A DNA stretch of 64,000 bases from an uncultured bacterium (lineage in GTDB: Bacteria; Cyanobacteriota; Vampirovibrionia; Gastranaerophilales; Gastranaerophilaceae), in the NCBI GenBank assembly GCA_905215335.1, contig CAJMPQ010000002.1:62001-126000 (forward strand), written 5' to 3'. Positions 1 through 7,665 of this stretch are shown here, in pieces. The notes beneath the pieces were generated by a model, which worked only from the letters and a program-made list of their open reading frames with translations, ran no database searches and was not told where the DNA came from. Both the position numbers and the translations under genes were made by a program. Positions within the stretch are counted from its first letter, which is position 1. The number at the start of each line of letters is the position of its first letter.

Positions 1-240
1 TTTACCTTGTCTGGCTTTTAGGATAAGTTTAAATAATTCGGAATACTTATTTTTACCTTTTACATCAATTAGTATTAAATCGTCAATGACGTCAGTTAAA
101 TCTTTAACACTTTTGCTTCTTGGTTCTAGTGCAAGTGTAATCTTTGATTCCGGAAATTCTTTTTTTAGTGAAATTAGAGTTGGAAGAAAGAATATTTCAT
201 CACCAATCCCACCAAAATTTATTGCAAGTATATTTTTCAT
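1..240 (-). CDS. Glycosyltransferase family 9 (heptosyltransferase-like), N-terminal fragment
   Basis: Reading leftwards from ATG 240, the protein begins MKNILAINFGGIGDEIFFLP, the classic start of GT9/ADP-heptose:LPS heptosyltransferases (R/N-x-GGIGD loop followed by a hydrophobic helix and L-K-x-x-x-P). These enzymes transfer sugars during lipopolysaccharide or cell-surface glycan assembly. The gene runs off the left edge, so only about 80 residues are seen. I chose ATG 240 because the family normally starts M-K-x-I-L and an AGGG stands about 7 nt upstream. An in-frame ATG at 261 would add seven residues and lies exactly 6 nt after a TATAAT, so a leaderless start there is possible. Confidence 0.8.
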   Translation of the reverse strand, partial: MKNILAINFGGIGDEIFFLPTLISLKKEFPESKITLALEPRSKSVKDLTDVIDDLILIDVKGKNKYSELFKLILKARQGK

Positions 241-267
241 ATCATCCCTATCCTTATTCATAACTTT

Positions 268-273
268 ATTATA
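268..273 (-). promoter_or_regulatory. -10 hexamer TATAAT upstream of the GT9 gene
   Basis: Read on the minus strand, a perfect TATAAT is followed by six bases and then ATG 261, placing +1 on that ATG. If transcription starts there, the message is either leaderless from ATG 261 or has a 21-nt leader with an AGGG ribosome site in front of ATG 240. Confidence 0.45.
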
Positions 274-435
274 CAAGAAAAATATTTATCTATTTACCAT
301 GCTTAAATTTTATATTCAATTACATGTATTAGAAAAGCTTTAGCGATTATAAAACCTTTTCATACTTTTAAATGATGTTTATAAAATCAGATATTATAGA
401 ATAGAAATGTAAGAGAAATAGAATTGGGTAGGTTA

Positions 436-1260
436 ATGGAACAGAGTTTTGATTTTTCTTCTTATAATAATATAAAACGTTTGTCAGAAGACGAGCTTAC
501 AGAATTATGGAATAGATATTTGGCAGATAAATCAGATAAACATTCACGTGATGCTATTATTGTTCAATATATTTATCTTGTAAGATATGTAGTAGGACGT
601 GTTAAGGTTTCATTACCTGTAACTATTTCAATAGAAGATATTGCGGGTTATGGGGTTGAAGGTTTAATCAATGCGGTTGAACGTTTTTCACCTCAAAAAA
701 ATACAAGATTTGAAACTTATGCATTGATTAGAATTAGAGGTGCTATTTTAGATAAAATTAGAGCACAAGATTTCTTACCTCGTAGTGTTAGAAAGAAAAT
801 TAAAGATATTAAACAAGCTGCAGAAGTTTTAAAACAAGAATTAGGTAGAGTTCCAACAAATACAGAAATTGCAAATTATCTTGATATGGAGCCGGAAAAA
901 GTTAGTCAAATTATGTCAGAAGATGTTACGATTACATCTATTTATGACAAACGCGGTTCTTCTGATGATAGTATGGAAATTATTGATACTATTGAAGATT
1001 CAAATAAGTTAAATCCTCAAGAGCGTATGGAAGAACAAAATGTAAAAACAGATCTTCAAAGAGCATTACAAAAACTTCCGGAAAGAGAAAGAGTTTTGAT
1101 GGTTCTTTACTATCAAGAAAATATGACAATGAAAGAAATTGGTGCAACTTTGGGTATGTCTGAATCTAGAGTTTGTCAGCTTCATGCTCAAGGTATTATG
1201 AAATTGAAGAATATATTAAACGAAAACCGTTCTTCTCGTTTGCAAAAAGCTATTGTTTAA
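436..1260 (+). CDS. RNA polymerase sigma factor, FliA/WhiG (sigma-28) type
   Basis: Sigma-70 family group 3 protein that would direct RNA polymerase to flagellar-type or stress promoters. Region 2 contains IEDIAGYGVEGLINAVERF and TRFETYALIRIRGAILDKIR, the WhiG/FliA signature. Region 3 has the LGRVPTNTEIANYL helix. Region 4 (LPERERVLMVLYY, then MKEIGATLGMSESRVCQLH) ends the protein. Region 1.1 is absent, as in this family. The start is uncertain: ATG 436 is preferred, but TTG 424 lies four codons upstream. It is the first of two such sigma factors here (see 46561). Its stop is nested in the stop of the convergent OmpA-like gene. Confidence 0.88.
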   Translation: MEQSFDFSSYNNIKRLSEDELTELWNRYLADKSDKHSRDAIIVQYIYLVRYVVGRVKVSLPVTISIEDIAGYGVEGLINAVERFSPQKNTRFETYALIRIRGAILDKIRAQDFLPRSVRKKIKDIKQAAEVLKQELGRVPTNTEIANYLDMEPEKVSQIMSEDVTITSIYDKRGSSDDSMEIIDTIEDSNKLNPQERMEEQNVKTDLQRALQKLPERERVLMVLYYQENMTMKEIGATLGMSESRVCQLHAQGIMKLKNILNENRSSRLQKAIV

Positions 1261-1841
1261 TCTAATGGTTTTGTTTTTTCATAATTGATTATTATAAAAT
1301 CAATTCTTTCATTCATAAAATTAAAACCTTTAGTTTTGTCGTAAAAAGGTTCCATTTCGCCGAAGCCTATAGCTCGAATTTTTTGCGGGTTAACTTTTTG
1401 AAACTTTATCATGTAATTAACGATATTATCGGCTCTTGAGGTTGCAAGTTCCCAATTGTATGCGAATTTTGAAGATGTCCAACTGTCAGGTTCTGTATTT
1501 GCTTCTATCATACATTTATAACTTTGGGTGTTTAAAATTGTTGAAATAAGATTAATTACAGGTTTTGAATTTTCGAGAAGAATGTCTTTTCCATTTTCAA
1601 AGAATAGATTACTTGGTAAGCTTATTATGAGTCCTCTTGGAACTCTTGTATATATTACATTATTAGAATTTAACTGTTGCTGAAATATATTTTCTATTTT
1701 TGTAGTTTCTATATTTTGGGTTTGAGTAAGATTTACTTTTATTTTTGGAGGGTATTCTTCAGCTAAACAACTTGAGCTTATTAGTTGTATAAATAAGCTC
1801 AAGTATAATAAAATTTTTATTTTTGTAAAACATCTCCTCAT
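1257..1841 (-). CDS. Exported OmpA/MotB C-terminal-domain protein
   Basis: A short basic N-terminus and a hydrophobic segment (KILLYLSLFIQLISSS) form a signal peptide or anchor, with Cys at its end. The C-terminal half (from FFENGKDILLEN to the end) matches the OmpA-like peptidoglycan-binding fold. It shows the expected beta-alpha-beta pattern, the N-x-x-L-A-x-x-R-A helix (NWELATSRADNIVNYMI) and a family-type loop ending GFGEMEPFYD. It would tether the outer membrane, or a motor stator, to peptidoglycan. No ribosome site is obvious. ATG 1841 is chosen over a TTG at 1859. The gene converges on the sigma factor with a 4-base stop overlap. Confidence 0.72.
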   Translation of the reverse strand: MRRCFTKIKILLYLSLFIQLISSSCLAEEYPPKIKVNLTQTQNIETTKIENIFQQQLNSNNVIYTRVPRGLIISLPSNLFFENGKDILLENSKPVINLISTILNTQSYKCMIEANTEPDSWTSSKFAYNWELATSRADNIVNYMIKFQKVNPQKIRAIGFGEMEPFYDKTKGFNFMNERIDFIIINYEKTKPLD

Positions 1842-1889
1842 ATTTGAAATTATTTTCAAATATAAGAAAATAATCTATTAGCTAATGTG

Positions 1890-3104
1890 TTATGGTTTTA
1901 TTATTGAAATAACGTATTTGTCGTTGAAATATTTTTGAGCACATTCCAAAATTTGTTCAGAAGTTACGTTTTTAACTTTTTCTTTTAATTCTTCTGAAAA
2001 ATCAAAACCAAATCCAAGAACACCATATTTAGCATATCCACAAGCTTGTTGAATATTTGTTTCTTCAAGTAGTGCATATTTTCCAATAAGATTATTTTTT
2101 GCATCCTTTAGTTCAGCTTCTGATACAGGAATTGTTTTAATTTTTTCAATTTCTTCGTTAAAACCATTTAGAGAAACTTCAATATTTTTAGGTTCTGTTG
2201 CAATATAAATCATAAAGTTTCCAACAAGTTTTAATGTTTCATAAGAGCTTCTTACAACATATGCCAAGCCTTTTTTATCTCTTAATTCTAGGAATAATCT
2301 TGAAGACAAACCACAAGCTCCAAGGATAATATTCAATAAAATTAGGGCAGGATAATCATTACTTTCATATGAAGGAACCATCCAACCTTTTATTATATGT
2401 GCTTGGTTTAAATCAGCACGATTGATTTCTATTTCTTTTTTAGTATCTAATTTAGGTTCTGGTATATTGAAAGTTGAGTCTTTTGAAGATGGTAATTCTC
2501 CTATGTATTTTTCAACTGTTTGAATTGTTTCATCTTCTTGCAATGCTCCAACAACGGCTAGACATTTTTTACTGTTTTGTAAAATATTATTATAAGCTTC
2601 TATAACATCTTCTTTGGTGATTTTTTCAAGGTTTTCTAATATTGTTGTCATAGAATTCCCATAATAATGGTTTTCAAACATAGTTTTGCAATATGCATCT
2701 AAAGCTGTTGTTCTAGGAGAATCAAGTTCTGCAGTTATTTCGCCAATTAACTTTAATTTTTCTTTTTCAAATTCTTCAAAGGTAGAGTTTGTTATGACTT
2801 CATTCATTAGTTCTATTGCTTTATTAAAATCTTCGTTAAGGCATACAAACTTTAATCTTAAATAATTTGGAAATAATTCACTGGAAAAATCTATTGCATA
2901 TTTTTCAAATTCGTTTGCAAGTTCTTCGGATGAATAATTTTTTGTCCCTTGAAGCAAAAGACGTGACATAAGTGAATATATTCCCGGAATTTTTTCAGCT
3001 TCATTTATTGATAAATTTAGGCATAATGCCATTCTTGGGGTATTATCATTTTTTTTGTATACATAATCAATGTTATTTTTTAATTTTGAAATTGTTTTTG
3101 TCAT
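1890..3104 (-). CDS. M16 (pitrilysin/MPP-like) peptidase homologue lacking HxxEH
   Basis: Two-lobed M16 family protein of 404 residues. The N-terminal lobe has the usual helix, but where catalytic members carry H-x-x-E-H before L-x-x-G-T, this one reads GIYSLMSRLLLQGT, so both zinc histidines and the glutamate are missing. The second lobe keeps the family's R/Y patch, LRDKKGLAYVVRSSYE. In bacterial two-chain M16 peptidases one subunit supplies zinc and the other this R/Y site, so I infer it is the non-catalytic partner. No HxxEH subunit is in the window. It is divergent from the comM-like gene (86 bp). Start ATG 3104 has a weak AGAG upstream. Confidence 0.82.
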   Translation of the reverse strand: MTKTISKLKNNIDYVYKKNDNTPRMALCLNLSINEAEKIPGIYSLMSRLLLQGTKNYSSEELANEFEKYAIDFSSELFPNYLRLKFVCLNEDFNKAIELMNEVITNSTFEEFEKEKLKLIGEITAELDSPRTTALDAYCKTMFENHYYGNSMTTILENLEKITKEDVIEAYNNILQNSKKCLAVVGALQEDETIQTVEKYIGELPSSKDSTFNIPEPKLDTKKEIEINRADLNQAHIIKGWMVPSYESNDYPALILLNIILGACGLSSRLFLELRDKKGLAYVVRSSYETLKLVGNFMIYIATEPKNIEVSLNGFNEEIEKIKTIPVSEAELKDAKNNLIGKYALLEETNIQQACGYAKYGVLGFGFDFSEELKEKVKNVTSEQILECAQKYFNDKYVISIIKP

Positions 3105-3175
3105 ATTATCTCTACTTTCTCTTCTTGTCCGAATTTTATCATAGTTTTAAGGAAAATACAAATAATTACTATTCG

Positions 3176-3184
3176 TGATATACT
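3176..3184 (+). promoter_or_regulatory. Extended -10 (TGaTATACT) for the ComM-like gene
   Basis: TG-A-TATACT ends 6 nt before ATG 3191, which makes the A of the start codon the predicted +1. No Shine-Dalgarno sequence fits in the six intervening bases. This suggests a leaderless mRNA. Confidence 0.5.
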
Positions 3185-3190
3185 ACCCAT

Positions 3191-4735
3191 ATGGTTAATA
3201 GAGTAAAAACTGGAACTATTATTGGTCTTAATGCATATGAAGTTTGGGTGGAAACAGATGTTGTAAATTCACTGCCATCTATTTCAATTGTGGGTTTGCC
3301 GGATGCTTCTGTAAATGAAGCTAGAGATAGGGTTAAATCTGCAATAAAAAATTCAGGTTATACTTTTCCTGCTAAAAAGGTTGTTATAAATTTAGCTCCT
3401 GCAGATTTGAAAAAAGTTGGTACAAGTTTTGATTTGCCGATTGCGGTGGGAATTTTAATAGAAGAAGATGTTATTGAGTGGGAAAAGGTTAAGGAGTATG
3501 CTTTTATTGGTGAATTGTCTTTGGATGGGTTGATTCGAGGAGTGAATGGGGTATTACCATTAGTCTTGGGGCTAAAAGAATTAGGTATCAAAAATATTAT
3601 TGTTCCAAAATCTAATGTGAAAGAGGCTGCTTTAATTGATGGAATTAATGTGTATGGTGCAGAGCATTTAACAGATGTGGTTAATCATTTTATAGAAACT
3701 AAAATTCCACAAACAAAGCTTGATATAAAACAATATTTGTCAAAAGTTTCAGAGCAGGAATATTTATATGACTTTAAAAATGTAAAAGGTCAACATAAAG
3801 CTAAAAAAGCTTTAGAAATTGCTGCTGCAGGGGCTCATAATATGCTTATGATTGGCTCTCCAGGTTCAGGTAAAACTTTGATGGCAAAGTGTTTCCCATC
3901 AATTTTACCACCATTAGAGTTATCAGAAGCATTGGAGTTGACAAAAATTTATAGTATTTGTGGATTGTTAAAAGAAGATGAACCACTTATGGTTAAAAGG
4001 CCATATCGTCCTGTTCATCATACCGCTTCAGCTAATGGTATTATTGGTGGTGGTACAACTCCAAAACCAGGAGAGATAACTTTAGCTCATCGAGGGGTTT
4101 TATTTTTAGATGAAATGGTTGAATTTCCTCGCCAAGTTTTAGAAGTGTTAAGACAACCTTTGGAAGATGGCGAAATTGTTATTTCAAGAGCAAAACATTC
4201 AATAAAATATCCTGCGAAATTTATGCTCTTAGGTGCAATGAATCCTTGTCCTTGTGGATATCTTGGAGATAAAGAAAAACAGTGTACCTGTTCAGATTTT
4301 CAAATTAGTAGATATTTAGCGAAATTATCAGGCCCTTTGCTTGATAGAATTGATTTACAGGTTGATGTGCCAAGATTAACACCTGAAGAATTATTAAATA
4401 TTGATAGTGAAGAAGAAGATTCTCAAACAATTCGAAAAAGGGTTGTTAAAGCTCGTCAAATTCAGATTGAACGTTATAAAAATGATGGTATTTTAACGAA
4501 TTCAGAATTAACTTCGGAATTAATAAAAAAATATTGTAAATTAGATAAATCATCAGAAGATATTTTAAAAATGGCTATTGTAAAATATCAATTATCCGGA
4601 CGAAGATATGATAGGATTTTGAAATTAGCAAGAACCATTGCTGATCTTGATAACTCGGGGGATATAAAGCAAATTCATCTTATGCAAGCATTGCAGTATA
4701 GAATGTTTAATCCGGAAGAATATGGAAAGTCTTAA
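3191..4735 (+). CDS. comM: ComM/YifB-type Mg-chelatase-like AAA+ ATPase
   Basis: Full-length 514-residue member of the YifB/ComM family, a hexameric helicase-like ATPase that in naturally competent bacteria promotes branch migration during recombination. The N-terminal ChlI-like domain includes SISIVGLPDASVNEARDRVK. The AAA+ core has Walker A GSPGSGKT, Walker B GVLFLDEM, and the family's NPCPCGYLGDKEKQCTCS cysteine loop. The C-terminal lid has SGRRYDRILKLARTIADL. It stands alone. It lacks a ribosome site but has an extended -10 that would give a leaderless transcript. Confidence 0.95.
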   Translation: MVNRVKTGTIIGLNAYEVWVETDVVNSLPSISIVGLPDASVNEARDRVKSAIKNSGYTFPAKKVVINLAPADLKKVGTSFDLPIAVGILIEEDVIEWEKVKEYAFIGELSLDGLIRGVNGVLPLVLGLKELGIKNIIVPKSNVKEAALIDGINVYGAEHLTDVVNHFIETKIPQTKLDIKQYLSKVSEQEYLYDFKNVKGQHKAKKALEIAAAGAHNMLMIGSPGSGKTLMAKCFPSILPPLELSEALELTKIYSICGLLKEDEPLMVKRPYRPVHHTASANGIIGGGTTPKPGEITLAHRGVLFLDEMVEFPRQVLEVLRQPLEDGEIVISRAKHSIKYPAKFMLLGAMNPCPCGYLGDKEKQCTCSDFQISRYLAKLSGPLLDRIDLQVDVPRLTPEELLNIDSEEEDSQTIRKRVVKARQIQIERYKNDGILTNSELTSELIKKYCKLDKSSEDILKMAIVKYQLSGRRYDRILKLARTIADLDNSGDIKQIHLMQALQYRMFNPEEYGKS

Positions 4736-4831
4736 CTTGATATTTTTTTATTTTTAATATATTTTATATTTCCGCAAAAAAAAATATTTTTAGTTTTTGT
4801 ATATTTACTAAAAATAGAAAAGGAGAATATT

Positions 4832-5140
4832 ATGGTAGAACCAATTAGATGTTTATTAAATTCAAGTACAAGAAATGCAATTACAGTAAATGAATATAAA
4901 TTAAAAACTGGTAAACATATTACCGAAATTATTACAAAAATGGGAGATGAGAATAGTATCAGGGAAATATATAAAGATGCGTTAGGTTATCCTGAAAAAG
5001 TTGTAGATAAAGTTTTTGGTCAAATTGAAACTTATTATCCGTCACAATCAGGTATTGTAAGACGAAATGCAGAAGGTAAAGAAAAATTGATCCCAAATAT
5101 GACCATGGAAAAATTAACAAATTTACAAGATATAATCTAA
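4832..5140 (+). CDS. Hypothetical protein, 102 aa
   Basis: Soluble, slightly basic protein with no family I recognise. It has no signal peptide or membrane segment. Helix-rich stretches surround EIITKMGDENSIREIYKDAL. A strong AAAGGAG site lies 8 nt before ATG 4832, and a hairpin terminator follows the stop within 10 nt, so it appears to be a real single-gene unit. Function unknown. Confidence 0.7.
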   Translation: MVEPIRCLLNSSTRNAITVNEYKLKTGKHITEIITKMGDENSIREIYKDALGYPEKVVDKVFGQIETYYPSQSGIVRRNAEGKEKLIPNMTMEKLTNLQDII

Positions 5141-5147
5141 ATGAATA

Positions 5148-5175
5148 AAAAAGGCTTCTGAAAAGAGGCCTTTTT
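5148..5175. terminator. Bidirectional rho-independent terminator
   Basis: Stem AAAAAGGCTTCT / AGAGGCCTTTTT (12 pairs, one wobble) with a GAAA tetraloop and T-runs on both strands. It separates the convergent genes ending at 5140 (+) and 5185 (-). Confidence 0.85.
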
Positions 5176-5184
5176 CATTAAATA

Positions 5185-5637
5185 TTAATGAATTACTTTA
5201 GATAAAAATTCTTTGAGTAAGTTTATTTTCTCCGCTCCAATGACGGTAAAGGAAATTTGCTCTTTTGTTAACTTTAAATGAAATTTAGCTTCATTAAATA
5301 CAATCATCTTGTTATTTAGAAAAAATACAACTTGCGGTTTAAATTCTTGGACTTTAAAGTCTTTTATATCATCAAAATTTATACCAATACCATTTATCAT
5401 AATATAATCGTCGATAATTTCTATTTTATCTTTGTATTTTAATTTTTTTATTATTAGAAATCGTGGAATATAAATAATACTAAAAATTACGATAGAAATA
5501 ATTGTTGGAAATAATGTAATTCTGTGTAGGAAGTATAAATACGCGATAAAGCCGGCGATTAATAAATAAAAGCAAAATATTCCCATAATTATCATATTCG
5601 GATTTTCATCTATATTTGCTTTTAAATATTCTTTCAT
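5185..5637 (-). CDS. Small membrane protein with two N-terminal TM segments and a beta-rich tail (YcxB/PH-like)
   Basis: Residues about 17-62 form two adjacent hydrophobic helices (IIMGIFCFYLLIAGFIAYLY and TIISIVIFSIIYIPRFLII). The remaining ~85 residues alternate short beta strands (KIEIIDDYIMINGIGINFDDI), resembling the bacterial PH-like domain of YcxB-type proteins. That assignment is by pattern only. GGAG precedes ATG 5637. It follows the 123-aa gene at 5655 by 17 nt on the same strand, so the two are probably co-transcribed. Confidence 0.6.
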   Translation of the reverse strand: MKEYLKANIDENPNMIIMGIFCFYLLIAGFIAYLYFLHRITLFPTIISIVIFSIIYIPRFLIIKKLKYKDKIEIIDDYIMINGIGINFDDIKDFKVQEFKPQVVFFLNNKMIVFNEAKFHLKLTKEQISFTVIGAEKINLLKEFLSKVIH

Positions 5638-5654
5638 ACCAGCTCCGTATTATT

Positions 5655-6026
5655 TTATCCAATGTAAGTTTTTACATTATATTTATCCATCAAATTGTTT
5701 TTCTTTTCGTAAGAAATAATGGCTGAAGTTATAGAACCTGCTATTATACCCAGAGGAATTCCAAATATTGCACTTACTAATGAATGTTTGCTTTTGGCAG
5801 CTATTTTGTGTAGTGCAATTAGCCATCCTCCAACTCCACCTGCAACGGTACAAGCCGTTGTTATTTTATGTAAATCTTCTGCTTGTTCATTGTATTTGTT
5901 TACGAATTCGTCCGCTTTATCTTCTGCAATGCTATAACTAGGCGCATTTGCAGGTTTTTTAGGACTTGATTTGTAGTCGAGTCTAACTCTCCCATCTTCT
6001 AAGTTTTGTACTATTTGCAATTTCAT
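5655..6026 (-). CDS. Hypothetical small membrane protein, 123 aa
   Basis: The N-terminus (KLQIVQNLEDGRVRLDY) is a short beta-hairpin-like region. Two hydrophobic glycine-rich segments follow (TACTVAGGVGGWLIALH and SAIFGIPLGIIAGSITSAII), likely an integral membrane hairpin. No family recognised. It forms a two-gene unit with the membrane protein at 5185. The start at ATG 6026 lacks a clear ribosome site. Confidence 0.6.
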   Translation of the reverse strand: MKLQIVQNLEDGRVRLDYKSSPKKPANAPSYSIAEDKADEFVNKYNEQAEDLHKITTACTVAGGVGGWLIALHKIAAKSKHSLVSAIFGIPLGIIAGSITSAIISYEKKNNLMDKYNVKTYIG

Positions 6027-6066
6027 ATTTGTAGCTTAACTCTTTATTTGAAAAAATAAAAGTGCC

Positions 6067-7665
6067 TTACTTTCTTATAAATTTTGCAGATAATCTATTA
6101 AATAACTCGTTAGCATATTCCATTTTGAATAGTAAATTTAGAGGAATATAAATAGCCAAACATACTATTGCAACCATTGTGATTTTGATAGTTTCAAATG
6201 GAATTTTTGGAAGATGCACAAGTTTATCAAATTCTACTGCACAAATCCAGCACCCTATTCCTGTTATAACACCTGCTATTATCATTTTCAACAAGTTTAC
6301 AAAAAGAGTTTTGTAATCCATTTTCATTTTTTTAGTAATCAAGATACCTAAAACGCAAGCATTGAATAATGTTACCAGAGAAGTTGAGAGTGTAATTCCA
6401 CCTATTCCAAAGTGCATTTTTGAGATTAAAACATAGTTTAATAAAAGTTTTAAGACAATAGATGAGAATGCAACTATAAAAGGTGTTGCAGAGTCGTTAA
6501 AAGAATAATAAACTCTTGTTATGGAATCTCTAAATACATAAGGGATAATAGATACAGATAAGAACCAAAGAGCTTCTGTAACCATAAATGTTGCATTAGA
6601 ATCAAAAACTCCGTGTTCAAAAATTAATCTAACAGCGTCCATACCAACAACTAAAATTCCGATAATAATTGGTATTGCACCAAAGAATAATACGCCTACA
6701 CCTTTATTGAAGTAATTTTTTATTCCATCATAATCTTTGTCAGCAACTAATCTGGCAAATATAGGAAATAATGGAACTAAAAAGGCTGTAACCAAAATTC
6801 CAACAGGGAATTGGAATACTCTATTGGCATATCCGATAGCAGTCCAAGCACCTTCAGAAATAGAAGAAGTGAAAAACATATCTACATAAATATGGATTTG
6901 TCCGACAGTTGAACTTAAAACTGCAGGGAATAATAATTCACAAATTTCTTTAAAATATTGGTTATTTGTGAAATTGAAATTAGGTTTTAATCTATATCCT
7001 AATTTTCTAATGTTAGGATATTGTATAACTAATTGTAAAATTGCACCTATTGTTGTTGCCCAAGCAAGAGCATAACCTTTTTGATCATTTGGAACTCCCA
7101 TAACAACACCAATTATGGCTAAGCTCATAATAATCGGTGATAAGTTTGGTAACATAAATTGTCTATATATAATTAGAATTCCATAATAAATTCCGACAAT
7201 TCCTCCAATTACAAGAAGAGGGGTCATAATTTTTAAATGTGCAGCAGCTAAGTTAATCATTTCAGTAGAACCACTGGAGATGATTAAGCTCATAATCTGT
7301 CTTGGGAAAATAAACATTATAACTGACAACGCCAAGAAAAATATTATAGTTGCAGTCATAAATGTTGAATATAGTTTGTTAACTGTTTCTGAAGGTTTTT
7401 CACTTAGGCTAGGTATGAGTTTTGAAAATATTGCAACAGTTGCACTGTGGAAAGGACCTCCAACTCCACCTAATAAAATTAAAGATAATGATGGAATTTG
7501 GTAAGCGTAATAATAAGCATCTGAAACTAATGATGCGCCATAATAATTTGCAATAATAATATCTCTTATAAATCCAATTAACTTACTAACAATTGTAACT
7601 ACTGCGATCATCCAAGCTGCTTTTAATAAGCTTGGTGTTTTATCTTCCTTAGTTGCTGTACTCAT
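6067..7665 (-). CDS. murJ: Lipid II flippase MurJ (MviN family)
   Basis: Inner-membrane MOP-superfamily transporter of about 14 helices that moves lipid II across the membrane for peptidoglycan synthesis. The N-terminus carries the MurJ pattern SKLIGFIRDIIIANYYG followed by SDAYYYAYQIPSL. The middle has SSISEGAWTAIGYANRVFQFP and GILVTAFLVPLFPIFARL, both typical of MviN. Length 532 is normal. Its start overlaps the end of the SpoIID gene by 17 bp and has an AGGAAAG ribosome site, so the two are translationally linked cell-wall genes. Confidence 0.95.
   Translation of the reverse strand: MSTATKEDKTPSLLKAAWMIAVVTIVSKLIGFIRDIIIANYYGASLVSDAYYYAYQIPSLSLILLGGVGGPFHSATVAIFSKLIPSLSEKPSETVNKLYSTFMTATIIFFLALSVIMFIFPRQIMSLIISSGSTEMINLAAAHLKIMTPLLVIGGIVGIYYGILIIYRQFMLPNLSPIIMSLAIIGVVMGVPNDQKGYALAWATTIGAILQLVIQYPNIRKLGYRLKPNFNFTNNQYFKEICELLFPAVLSSTVGQIHIYVDMFFTSSISEGAWTAIGYANRVFQFPVGILVTAFLVPLFPIFARLVADKDYDGIKNYFNKGVGVLFFGAIPIIIGILVVGMDAVRLIFEHGVFDSNATFMVTEALWFLSVSIIPYVFRDSITRVYYSFNDSATPFIVAFSSIVLKLLLNYVLISKMHFGIGGITLSTSLVTLFNACVLGILITKKMKMDYKTLFVNLLKMIIAGVITGIGCWICAVEFDKLVHLPKIPFETIKITMVAIVCLAIYIPLNLLFKMEYANELFNRLSAKFIRK

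Noticed and set aside
86..343. 85-codon plus-strand open frame near the left edge
   Set aside because: It lies opposite the GT9 gene on the minus strand, which has clear family signature; the frame has no ribosome site and odd composition.
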